This document shows positions 7,765 through 16,227 of a stretch of 64,000 nucleotides of DNA, piece after piece. The notes under the pieces were generated by a model. That model had not been told where the DNA came from, ran no database searches, and was given only the letters and a program-made list of their open reading frames with translations. The translations under genes were made by a program, and so were the position numbers. The stretch is from Flavobacterium limi. GTDB lineage: Bacteria; Bacteroidota; Bacteroidia; Flavobacteriales; Flavobacteriaceae. The stretch spans positions 97,912 through 161,911 of the forward strand of contig NZ_JAADZV010000011.1 of NCBI RefSeq assembly GCF_010645075.1, in the 5' to 3' direction. The stretch's first letter is position 1, and each line of letters opens with the position of its first letter.

Positions 7765-9669
7765 TTATTTCTTTGGTCTCAATACCACTGATGCTTTTGT
7801 AAAATCCGAAGAAGCGTTGATTACATTTCTGTATTCCTGATAGATTTCTTTTGGGTAATTTATAGATTTGTAAATCTCAAAAACTTCAACAACTAATTGG
7901 TTTCCTTCCACTTTTACGGTTGATTTGAAAGAACAATTTGTGGTTTCATCTCCTCCTGTTTTCTTATCAAGTTCCAAATCTTTAAAACTTTCGACTTCAT
8001 AACCTTTCGGAATATTAAAAATTATTTTGTGTTTGAAAGTTTTAGCATACTTTAAGTCCACATCCCATTTTCTATCTGTTTCCTGATATAAATTTCCTTG
8101 TTTACCGATCATTTTACCAAGGTTTACCAAAACCAGATTTCCAGCATTTTCCGTTAAGGATTCCGTTGCTTCACCCTTAACTATTATATTATAAGGCGTA
8201 TTGGAGTAATTGTATTTGAACTCTTGATTTTCAAAACTATAATTGGTTATTTTTACATCGAAATCATCACCAAATACTCTTTCCCTGATATATTCGCTCA
8301 GTTTTTTTTCATCTTCATTTTCTTTAATGTATTTTACCCAATTTCTATTCAACTGTCCATCATACCCGGTATAAGAAAGTGTTTTTTCTATATTTGCCGT
8401 TGTCAGGTCATCTGAAAATGTAACAGTACTTTGTGATTCATTTACAGTAAATTCAGCAGGGGCAATTGGAAAAGTCACTACATAATTCTCTTTAAGGGCA
8501 GGGTAATATGTTCTGCCTTCAGAACCCTGAAGCTCATAAGATGGATAACCATACGACAAATATTTCTCATATGGGGAAAGGAATTTTTTAGTTTCAGGAA
8601 TGTAATACATGAATTCATGGGATAGAGGTACAACAAATTTTTCGGTATCAACCTCTCCATTAAATCGCGACATACCAACTGCTACTTTATAGGGAATTTT
8701 TAATTCTTTGAGTGTAAATCCATATAAGTCAAAAATATCACCGCCGGTTAATTTTTGTTTTCCATTGTTTAAATTCGTGATTTTTTGAGCTGTTTCTCCT
8801 CTACTTATAAAATCAAAATTGGTTTTTATGTACTCATCAATTTTAATTAATTTCTCTTCGGTTGATTCAGTACCAATATTTAATTTTTCAATAAATTCTC
8901 TGGCCTGGGCCTTCTTAAAATATTGAAAAGACGGTTTAGCAAGATATTGTGGTAAAAAATAACTCCATTGATAAACGTCCAATGGTGGCGTCGAAACCAT
9001 ATAAATTAATTTCACTAAATTCTTTATATTCAGTGCATTAGATTCTTCTTTAAAAACCGGAATATTAGTGGCTGTTAATATAGTTTTTTTATTGCTGCTG
9101 CTTTTTTTAAATTCTGAAGATGCATAAGTTTCAAATTTTACGCCTTCTTGAGTGTGTGTAAATTCGGCAAACAAAACCGGAACATCTTTCTGGAAAACTT
9201 CAACTCCATAAGCGGACGGGTTTTCTTTTATAATGAAATAATATTCCAATATATCCCCTGCTTCAACACCTTCAAAAACAATTGACTTTACTTTGTCGAT
9301 TTCTGTTTCTATAATTTTATCCTGTGGCAATATTTTTATCTCCCCATTGGGTTTTATGATACGCGCATGAAAATCCCGAACATCACGAATGTATCCGTTG
9401 TCTTGGGCTTTAATCTTATTGTATTTGTTAATTTCCCCTGCTTTATTGATTTTTATAGCAAAGTGATTCATTCCAAAGGTTGCATAAGCATAAGGTCCAA
9501 CTCTCGTATGTATCCAGCGCTTGTCAAACAAGACTACAGCAGGCTGATCTTTATATTCAGCCGGTATTTCATCAAAGATTGGTTTTTCGTCCCAAGTGTA
9601 GCTTTTTATTTCCTGAGAATAACTTTGAAAGAAGAATAACAAGGCAAAAATTAGAGTTATTTTTTTCAT
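7765..9669 (-). CDS. DUF3857 protein with a degenerate transglutaminase-like domain
   Basis: 634 residues with a signal peptide (about 1-18). A DUF3857 beta-sandwich (about 60-220) is followed by a transglutaminase-like region. At the place of the catalytic Cys it reads 'LTGGDIFDLYGFTLKEL' with Asp instead of Cys. The His is retained in 'LSHEFMYYI'. The Asp position (MDATD in the neighbour) reads 'FLSPY'. The fold is therefore probably kept and the enzyme dead. Its start codon overlaps the stop of the upstream paralogue (TAATG), so the two are translationally coupled and may act together as periplasmic proteins. Function unknown. Confidence 0.85.
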   Translation of the reverse strand: MKKITLIFALLFFFQSYSQEIKSYTWDEKPIFDEIPAEYKDQPAVVLFDKRWIHTRVGPYAYATFGMNHFAIKINKAGEINKYNKIKAQDNGYIRDVRDFHARIIKPNGEIKILPQDKIIETEIDKVKSIVFEGVEAGDILEYYFIIKENPSAYGVEVFQKDVPVLFAEFTHTQEGVKFETYASSEFKKSSSNKKTILTATNIPVFKEESNALNIKNLVKLIYMVSTPPLDVYQWSYFLPQYLAKPSFQYFKKAQAREFIEKLNIGTESTEEKLIKIDEYIKTNFDFISRGETAQKITNLNNGKQKLTGGDIFDLYGFTLKELKIPYKVAVGMSRFNGEVDTEKFVVPLSHEFMYYIPETKKFLSPYEKYLSYGYPSYELQGSEGRTYYPALKENYVVTFPIAPAEFTVNESQSTVTFSDDLTTANIEKTLSYTGYDGQLNRNWVKYIKENEDEKKLSEYIRERVFGDDFDVKITNYSFENQEFKYNYSNTPYNIIVKGEATESLTENAGNLVLVNLGKMIGKQGNLYQETDRKWDVDLKYAKTFKHKIIFNIPKGYEVESFKDLELDKKTGGDETTNCSFKSTVKVEGNQLVVEVFEIYKSINYPKEIYQEYRNVINASSDFTKASVVLRPKK

Positions 9670-11531
9670 TATTTAGAAAGAATTACGGATTGATTGTATT
9701 GTTTGGTTAGTGTTTTTATAAAAGAATTCCAAAGTATAAAATCCTTGCTATCCAATAGTAATTTTTTGGATACTATCTTTTGAGTTAATATGATAGTGTT
9801 TTTCATCAATTTGTATTGAATATCAAAGCTTCCCAAATCGTTTTCAGTTTTTGCATTTTCTGGCATAAATTCTACTTTATAATCCAATGGCAATTGATAC
9901 TCATACTTGATTTCATAAACATAAGCAAAGTCATTTTCTATAGAAAGTTTTCTTTTTTCAATATCAACCAGCCTTTCTTTTAACGGAAAAAGCAATAGCG
10001 GTTTTAATAACAATTTACCATTGACATCTTTAATTCCATTTTCTAATTTTAATTTAAAATTTGCTTTTGATGGCAACTCCTGATAGTCGTTTTTTTGCAA
10101 TTCCTGAATATCCAAAAGTATCTTCTGGTTATTTTCAGTGATAATGTCTTTCCAAATTTCACTTTCTTTTTGATTATAAGCAGAAAGATGATTCAATAAA
10201 TAGCTCTTTTTAAAACCTGATAACGTTACACTTGCGTCTCCCACAATGTTATTATTTTCCAGATTTAATTTCATCAGAATGGTGGTTTTATTCCTGACAG
10301 ATTCAACTTCCGGAACCTTTTCTATTTTAAATTCATTTTCTGATCTTCCTGTCAAAGCTTCTTTACCCTGAATAAAAGAGGAAGGAAACGGAAAAGGACA
10401 AAATTTATCTGTGGCATCCATAAAATAACTTTTACCCTCAATAATTACATTCGTAACCATATGATTGTCTACCTGAGGTGTTGGAACATCTGTATATGTG
10501 TACGGCTTATGACGTGTCCCAATCCAGGTTAGATTAGAATTCAATTGGGCATATCGAAACATTTCATTCAAAAGATTCGCCATATCTTTACAATCTCCGT
10601 ATAATTTTTGAAAAATATCAGAAGCCTCTCTTGGAATAAAACCGCCCATTCCGTCTTCAAAGGCAACATAATGTACATTTTGCTGCACCCATTGATAAAT
10701 CGCTTTTGCCTTTTCTAAATCAGAATTTTTATCTTTTATCAGATCTAATGTTTTATTCTTCAAAACCGTTTGATCTGTTTTATTAATGTCTTTTGTGATT
10801 GAATAATACCATTGGTATAATTTTTCAGGTGTTCCTAGTAACTCCTCTTTTTTACCTTCTATTTCATAACTTTTGATATAATAAATAATATGTGGCATGA
10901 AATATAATGAACTTGGCATATTCTCTTCTGCTTCAAATTCAGGAATATCATTTGCTTCCCAGGTATAAATATCAAAATTACCTTCTTTAGTTTTGCTGAA
11001 AGCAATTTTTTCCTGATAATTTCCAAAAAGCTTATATCCAATTTCAGTAGAAGGATGGCATCGAATCTGAAGTTTTGCGGTTTGGGTTTTTATTGGATTT
11101 TGAAATCGGAAACTGGATAAAAAACGAGGCTGTTTGAGCTTGGTTTTATACGAAAATTCTATTAATGAATTATCTTCCACTTTTGGCATTACAAAATATT
11201 TGTATTTATTGTCACTCTTATAAATGTTTTCATTTTCTGCATCGATTGTTGCAATAGAATAAGAACTTAAATCTATCCTTTTATTTGTTTTTGTAATATA
11301 GGTAGATCCCTTTATATTTGAAATTTCACTAAAACTATCAAAAGGAATTCTGATAGCATATTCCTGAGCGTTTTTGCTTTTTGAAATTGCTCTGCTTTCA
11401 TTTACAAAAGTTTCTATTTCCAAAATTTTGCCAGAATTTATTACTACAGTTTCGCTGCTGTAAACTATTTTTGATTTTTCCTGGGAATGCAATTGAAAAG
11501 AAAATAAAAACAATATAATATACTTTTTCAT
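9669..11531 (-). CDS. DUF3857 and transglutaminase-like exported protein
   Basis: 620 residues with a signal peptide (MKKYIILFLFSFQLHS). An N-terminal DUF3857 domain (about 50-230) is followed by a transglutaminase core (about 260-380). The catalytic triad is visible: Cys in YGDCKDMANLL (about residue 313), His in 'QVDNHMVTN' (about 357) and Asp in 'YFMDATD' (about 373). This suggests a periplasmic or surface cysteine protease/transamidase-like enzyme of unknown substrate. The C-terminal 200 residues are a strand-rich domain. It is first of a coupled pair; the downstream paralogue lacks two of the three residues. Confidence 0.88.
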   Translation of the reverse strand: MKKYIILFLFSFQLHSQEKSKIVYSSETVVINSGKILEIETFVNESRAISKSKNAQEYAIRIPFDSFSEISNIKGSTYITKTNKRIDLSSYSIATIDAENENIYKSDNKYKYFVMPKVEDNSLIEFSYKTKLKQPRFLSSFRFQNPIKTQTAKLQIRCHPSTEIGYKLFGNYQEKIAFSKTKEGNFDIYTWEANDIPEFEAEENMPSSLYFMPHIIYYIKSYEIEGKKEELLGTPEKLYQWYYSITKDINKTDQTVLKNKTLDLIKDKNSDLEKAKAIYQWVQQNVHYVAFEDGMGGFIPREASDIFQKLYGDCKDMANLLNEMFRYAQLNSNLTWIGTRHKPYTYTDVPTPQVDNHMVTNVIIEGKSYFMDATDKFCPFPFPSSFIQGKEALTGRSENEFKIEKVPEVESVRNKTTILMKLNLENNNIVGDASVTLSGFKKSYLLNHLSAYNQKESEIWKDIITENNQKILLDIQELQKNDYQELPSKANFKLKLENGIKDVNGKLLLKPLLLFPLKERLVDIEKRKLSIENDFAYVYEIKYEYQLPLDYKVEFMPENAKTENDLGSFDIQYKLMKNTIILTQKIVSKKLLLDSKDFILWNSFIKTLTKQYNQSVILSK

Positions 11532-11667
11532 TGATTTTGATCTGGGGTAAAGAATATTCTTACTTATTATATTTATAACTGTTTATTAGAAAATTATCCA
11601 GATGATTCAATCTGTTTGGAGATAAATTTTATAAATCACTTTTGATTTTTTCGGACAGCTAAAATAA

Positions 11668-11675
11668 TATCTTTG
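11668..11675 (+). promoter_or_regulatory. -7 element of the DUF1294 gene
   Basis: TATCTTTG fits TAnnTTTG. A TTTG lies 23 bp upstream at 11641-11644. It lies 17 nt before the start codon. Confidence 0.5.
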
Positions 11676-11692
11676 CTTTTAATTTTAACCCT

Positions 11693-11962
11693 ATGGAAGT
11701 TTTATTACTCTATTTTTTAATTATAAATTTTGCGGTCCTTATCATAGCGGGATATGACAAATATTTAGCCATTAAAAATAAACGCAGAATTTCTGAAAAA
11801 GCACTTTTTTCAATGGCTCTTTTAGGAGGCTCTGTTGGTTTGCTATTAGCTATGTTTAGCTTAAGGCACAAAACTAATAAATCATCTTTTATCGTAAAAT
11901 TTTCTGGGATTTTTTTAATTCAGCTAATAGTAATTTATTTTAGCTTAATTCACAAAATATAA
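11693..11962 (+). CDS. DUF1294 family small membrane protein
   Basis: 89 residues with three hydrophobic helices. The family core is clear: 'YDKYLAIKNKRRISEKAL' followed by 'LLGGSVGLLLAMFSLRHKT'. Function unknown. Its own promoter motif lies at 11668-11675, and a weak GGTGC-GCA-GCACC hairpin with a T-run at 12004-12022 may end the transcript. Neighbours are on the opposite strand, so it is monocistronic. Confidence 0.85.
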   Translation: MEVLLLYFLIINFAVLIIAGYDKYLAIKNKRRISEKALFSMALLGGSVGLLLAMFSLRHKTNKSSFIVKFSGIFLIQLIVIYFSLIHKI

Positions 11963-12045
11963 AAACGGATAGATTAGATTATGTCGGGCATGTTTTTTTG
12001 GATGGTGCGCAGCACCCGATTTTTCAGCTTTTGTAATAAAAAGAA

Positions 12046-12957
12046 TTATTCATTCACAAGTATAAAGTCCTTACTGCAATTTTTTCCAAAATCTGGCTGG
12101 ATAGTAGAATGAGTGATATGAAATTCATGAAACAAAACTTCTTCAATTTCTGTAACGATCGCATTAAATTCAGTAATCGAAATATTGTCTTTGCAGTCTA
12201 AATGTGCCTCGAAATGAAGCTCATTATCATTCAAATGCCAAAGATGGATATGATATAAACGATGGTTTCCGGTAATGGTATGGATTTTTTCAGCAATTTC
12301 TTCAATATTCAAGCTCTCGGGAGTAAAAAGCAAAAGCATTTTTACGGACGATTTTAATAGACTTAAACTCATCAGAATCAAATAAACTGCTATTCCTAAA
12401 GTAATAATGCTGTCTACCCAAAACCACTGAAAATATTTCATTAAAAATCCGCCTGCCAAAACAGCTACAGACGCCATCATATCGGTAACAAGATGCAGAT
12501 AAGCCGATTTCATATTTAAATTATGATCGGCATCTTTTTTTAGAATTATGGCAGAAAATCCATTAAAAACAATTCCTAAAAGAGACAGCCATATGACAAG
12601 ATTTGAACCTATGATCACGGGTTCCGAAAATCGGACAATGGCTTCATAAACCAAAAACAACGCTACTATAATTAAAGTTGCCGCATTAATAAATGCGGCA
12701 AGAAGTTCAGCTCTTTTATAACCAAATGTACTGGAAGAAGTTGGCTTTTTTTTAGCCAGTCTATGTGCCACAAAACTCAAAACCAAAGAAATGACATCAC
12801 TAAAATTATGCAGCGCATCAGACAATAAAGATAAACTCCCTGATATAAATCCGCCGATAATCTGAGCAACGGTAATACCAATATTCAGAATAATCGAAAT
12901 TGATAAATTTTTACCCGTTACTTCATGACTATGTCCGTGATGATGGTTGTGACCCAT
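12046..12957 (-). CDS. Cation diffusion facilitator (Zn/Co/Cd efflux, CzcD-like)
   Basis: 303 residues. A His-rich N-terminus (HNHHHGHSH, residues 3-11) is followed by six predicted transmembrane helices and a cytoplasmic C-terminal domain. The metal-site motifs of the CDF family are present: 'SDALHNFSD' (46-54, His50/Asp54) in helix 2 and 'HLVTDMMAS' (about 154-162) in helix 5. It exports Zn2+ or a similar ion in exchange for protons. It lies 6 nt after the rpiB stop, so it is the second gene of a two-gene operon; the functional link is not obvious. Confidence 0.92.
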   Translation of the reverse strand: MGHNHHHGHSHEVTGKNLSISIILNIGITVAQIIGGFISGSLSLLSDALHNFSDVISLVLSFVAHRLAKKKPTSSSTFGYKRAELLAAFINAATLIIVALFLVYEAIVRFSEPVIIGSNLVIWLSLLGIVFNGFSAIILKKDADHNLNMKSAYLHLVTDMMASVAVLAGGFLMKYFQWFWVDSIITLGIAVYLILMSLSLLKSSVKMLLLFTPESLNIEEIAEKIHTITGNHRLYHIHLWHLNDNELHFEAHLDCKDNISITEFNAIVTEIEEVLFHEFHITHSTIQPDFGKNCSKDFILVNE

Positions 12958-12963
12958 TTTTAT

Positions 12964-13395
12964 TTATTGACAGGCAATTTTATTTACCCTGTTTTGATGT
13001 CTTCCGCCTTCAAATTCAGTACTCAAAAAAGTTTCAACCATTTCTACAGCCTGTGGTATTGAAGTAAAACGTGCCGGAATACTGATAATGTTAGCATCAT
13101 TATGCAAACGTATTAAAACCGCAATTTCTTTTGTCCAGCATAAACCGGCTCTTACTTTTGGGTGTTTATTAACCGTCATGGCAATTCCGTTTCCGCTGCC
13201 GCAGATCACGATTCCAAAATCAGCTTTACCTTCAGATACATCATTCGCAACCGGATGCCCAAAGTCCGGATAATCAACAGAATCTTCAGAATCTGTTCCA
13301 TAATTAGTTACTTCATATCCTTTTGCTTTCAGCATTGTTACGATTGCTTTTTTATACTCTGGTCCTGCGTGATCGTTCCCTATCGAAATTTTCAT
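12964..13395 (-). CDS. rpiB: Ribose 5-phosphate isomerase B
   Basis: 143 residues when started at ATG 13395 (MKISIGNDHAGPEYK). The family motifs are GNDHAG at 5-10, the catalytic-Cys segment 'IVICGSGNGIAM', 'AGLCWTKE' and 'HNDANIISIPARF'. It interconverts ribose 5-phosphate and ribulose 5-phosphate in the pentose phosphate pathway. An in-frame start at 13425 would add ten residues, but it lies inside the promoter motif TAAATTTG (13430-13423), so the shorter start is preferred. It is first in an operon with the CDF exporter. Confidence 0.93.
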   Translation of the reverse strand: MKISIGNDHAGPEYKKAIVTMLKAKGYEVTNYGTDSEDSVDYPDFGHPVANDVSEGKADFGIVICGSGNGIAMTVNKHPKVRAGLCWTKEIAVLIRLHNDANIISIPARFTSIPQAVEMVETFLSTEFEGGRHQNRVNKIACQ

Positions 13396-13422
13396 TTTAA
13401 ATACTATTAAGTTGTGTAGTTG

Positions 13423-13430
13423 CAAATTTA
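13423..13430 (-). promoter_or_regulatory. -7 element of rpiB
   Basis: On the minus strand TAAATTTG fits TAnnTTTG, 27 nt before the preferred start codon. It argues against the upstream start. Confidence 0.5.
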
Positions 13431-14286
13431 CTCAATAATTAAATGGTTGCCATAAATTACATTAACTTTCACCATTTTTCTTTATCAGCACAAATTATTG
13501 CTCAGATACATTCATTAAAAGATAATACAAAAAGCATAATTGCAATTATCTAAATTTCAAAGCTTTATTAGGTTATCAACATTTTTGATAACTTAGTAAT
13601 ATTCTGATTTTCAATACATAAAAGTTATTTTTTTTGTTAAAATTTTATGGTGTTAATATCAGTTTGTAATTCGTTGATATTCAGTTAACTTTAAATTAAC
13701 AGGAATTGTTAATAACTATAAAAAGAAAATTAGAAGTTTTTTTTGGATGTTTAGAAAAAATACTTAATCCAAAACCTAAATTAAATATGCAAGAAAAGTT
13801 TCATGAATTTTTAGAAAAGTTATCAATATCAAAATTGCCATTTTCAACAGAAATCAACATATCAACTTATTTACAAAATACATTCAATTTTGATTATCAA
13901 CCATTGTTAATTAAAAATGAAAAGAGCTTAAAAATTAGTATTTTAACTACAAATAACTATGTTGATAACTCTGAATAAATAAGTAAAACGAGATTTCAAT
14001 GACTTCAAAAAAAAAATTATTCGACATATTAACACACTATAATAACCATCATTTTTTTTAAAATTTTTAAAAATCTTTTTTGTTGTATTTAATATATGTT
14101 GAAAACTAAAAAAGTTGAAAATCAAAAATTTTATTTTTTGAAATGAATTTTTGTCTGATTCAGATCTTTTGGGATGATTGTATCAGTTTTCCTGATTTAT
14201 TTTAAATTGGTTGAATAAAATTTTACCTGAATGCATTTACTTGTTAATATGTTTATATTTACCTGAAATTTCTAAAAAAAAGATTT
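13431..14286. other. Long AT-rich intergenic region, no firm gene
   Basis: Very AT-rich. It contains a perfect inverted repeat GTTATCAA-CATTT-TTGATAAC at 13572-13592 and several further TTATCAA or TTGATAA words (around 13895 and 13960). The only open stretch is 13706-13978 on +, listed separately at low confidence. No RNA gene or terminator was recognised. Confidence 0.6.
13787..13978 (+). CDS. Possible small hypothetical protein (weak)
   Basis: A 63-residue ORF from ATG 13787 ('MQEKFHEFLEKLSISKLPF'). An in-frame TTG at 13706 would extend it to 90 residues. No family recognised, no promoter motif, and composition close to the surrounding AT-rich DNA. It may be spurious or a gene remnant. Confidence 0.25.
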   Translation: MQEKFHEFLEKLSISKLPFSTEINISTYLQNTFNFDYQPLLIKNEKSLKISILTTNNYVDNSE

Positions 14287-15744
14287 ATGAAAAAAAAATT
14301 ACTTATTCTTTTATTTCCTTTACTAAGTATCGGACAAACACAAATAGGATCTGATATTGATGGAAAATTTGTACCTAGTGCAATTTCTGCTACAACTTTT
14401 GGTTCTGTTGGTTCCCTTTCGAGCGATGGAACAATACTTGCTATTGGCGATTATGGTTATGGTTATTTTTTTGATGGAACTGTTTGGATCTATAAAAATA
14501 TAGGGGGAATCTGGACGCAGTTTGGAAATGTTTTTCCCGCCGGGAAAACAGGAGATGAAATGGGAGGTAGTGTTTCTCTTTCAGATGATGGAACTATAAT
14601 TGCTGTTGGTTCTTCTGGTGCATGGGGAAATGGCAGAGGTTCCGGAATCGTTCAGGTCTATAAAAATATATCAGGAATCTGGACTCAGATCGGGGCAAAT
14701 ATTAATGGTGAATGGGCGGGTGATTTTTGTGGTATTAGTGTTTCTCTATCTAGTGATGGATCTACAGTTGCTATTGGATCTCCAGGTAATAGTGATAAAA
14801 GTTACCATTCAGGATCTGTTAGAGTATACAAAAATATAGCAGGAACCTGGACAAAGATAGGTGCTGATATTGATGGTATTGATTCGGCTGATAATCTTGG
14901 TTCCCGCGTTTCGTTATCTAATGACGGATCAATTTTAGCAATTGGTACTCTTGAAAGATATGTTCGCGTATATAAAAATGTTTCTGGAACCTGGACATTA
15001 TTAGGGAATGAAATTAAAGGTAATAATTATGCACTTTCGTTATCGGGCGATGGTTCTACAGTGGCATTAAGTAGTGCTTATTATACAGACATTTATGATG
15101 GTAAGAATTTTAAAAGAGTAGATATTTCATATGTTAAAGTGTTAAGTATCATTAATGGTGTTTGGACTCAGTTAGGTGGAGATATCTTTAAAAAAGAAGG
15201 TTGTTGTGCCCCTTATACTGAATATAGTGTTTCGCTATCTAATGATGGTTCAATTCTAGCTGTTGGTGCTCCGGGATTAGAAAATGGTAATTATTTTGGG
15301 ACTGCCCGTACATTTAAAAATATAAATGGAAACTGGATCCAACAAGGAGTAGATATTTTAGGAGAAGCAAATGAAGATAAAAATGGAACTTTTGTTACTC
15401 TTTCAAAAAATGGAACTACTCTGGCAGTAGGAGCTCCCGATAATGATGGAAACGGTACAGATTCTGGATCAGTCAGGGTTTATGATTTATCTACTGTTTT
15501 ACGTTCAGATAGTTTTGTTTTAAATCATTTTTCAGTGTATCCTAATCCGGCTTCAGAGGCTGTAAATATTAGTTTATCAGAAGGTTTAACATTAGAAAAA
15601 GTAAATGTTTACAACACTTCAGGACAATTGGTAAAGACAGAAAATAAAAATAGTGTTAGTCTAAATTCGTTATCAAAAGGAATTTATTTTTTAGAAATAA
15701 TTACTGACAAAGGAAAAGCCAGTAGAAAAATAATAGTAAACTAA
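14287..15744 (+). CDS. Secreted FG-GAP-like repeat protein with T9SS type A sorting domain
   Basis: 485 residues with a signal peptide (about 1-16). About seven repeats of 55-65 residues follow, each of the form 'VSLSxDGxxxAIGxP...GxVRVYKNIxGxWTQIG', resembling the FG-GAP/integrin-alpha beta-propeller blades. The last 75 residues or so ('FSVYPNPASEAVNISL' to the KIIVN end) are a type A Por sorting domain, so the protein should be exported by T9SS and displayed or released at the surface. Binding target unknown. It stands alone, with a terminator 24 nt downstream. Confidence 0.88.
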   Translation: MKKKLLILLFPLLSIGQTQIGSDIDGKFVPSAISATTFGSVGSLSSDGTILAIGDYGYGYFFDGTVWIYKNIGGIWTQFGNVFPAGKTGDEMGGSVSLSDDGTIIAVGSSGAWGNGRGSGIVQVYKNISGIWTQIGANINGEWAGDFCGISVSLSSDGSTVAIGSPGNSDKSYHSGSVRVYKNIAGTWTKIGADIDGIDSADNLGSRVSLSNDGSILAIGTLERYVRVYKNVSGTWTLLGNEIKGNNYALSLSGDGSTVALSSAYYTDIYDGKNFKRVDISYVKVLSIINGVWTQLGGDIFKKEGCCAPYTEYSVSLSNDGSILAVGAPGLENGNYFGTARTFKNINGNWIQQGVDILGEANEDKNGTFVTLSKNGTTLAVGAPDNDGNGTDSGSVRVYDLSTVLRSDSFVLNHFSVYPNPASEAVNISLSEGLTLEKVNVYNTSGQLVKTENKNSVSLNSLSKGIYFLEIITDKGKASRKIIVN

Positions 15745-15767
15745 AAAATTTAATTTGTTTTAAAATG

Positions 15768-15794
15768 GGCTATCATAAACTGGTAGCCTTTTTT
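15768..15794 (+). terminator. Terminator after the FG-GAP-like gene
   Basis: GGCTATC (15768-15774) pairs with GGTAGCC (15782-15788), with one G-U pair, then six T. Confidence 0.7.
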
Positions 15795-15798
15795 GTAT

Positions 15799-16032
15799 CT
15801 AAACTATTTTAAGTGGATTATTAAGATGGTCCAGAATTTCCTGAACCTTTTCAAAATCTCTGGGATGAACTTTTAGTTTGATGCCACCCAATGCAGCAGA
15901 ATACATGGGAACGACAGATAAAGTGATTTCATTTTCAAAAAAATACGGAATCGATTCCTGTTCTAATAAATGTTTAAGAATCACTGTTTCGTGGTCATAA
16001 TAGAATATGGCGATGGTTTTAAAACTTTCCAT
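15799..16032 (-). CDS. DUF2007 family protein
   Basis: 77 residues in the small alpha-beta layout of DUF2007 (putative signal-transducing protein): 'TIAIFYYDHETVILKHLLE' then 'GGIKLKVHPRDFEKVQEIL'. No signal peptide or membrane segment. Family function is not established. Monocistronic, convergent with the preceding gene. Confidence 0.8.
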   Translation of the reverse strand: MESFKTIAIFYYDHETVILKHLLEQESIPYFFENEITLSVVPMYSAALGGIKLKVHPRDFEKVQEILDHLNNPLKIV

Positions 16033-16227
16033 AAAAGGTCTTTTTATAAAGATACGAAATGGATAGCATTTAAGTTGGTAAATGCAATGATTAAAAAAGC
16101 TAATACAAGTGACCTTTAAAAAATTAATACAATACTAGTTTGAAAGTTATAATTTTAATAATTCTATTTGTTAAAATCTATAATCTGATATCTTATTTGT
16201 AATTTTAAACTTTATAAGAAAAGATAT

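Noticed and set aside
13431..14286. Cluster of TTATCAACA-like words as DnaA boxes or an oriC
   Set aside because: They differ from TTATCCACA, the region is AT-rich enough to produce them by chance, and no dnaA/dnaN or AT-rich unwinding pattern with ordered boxes is seen.
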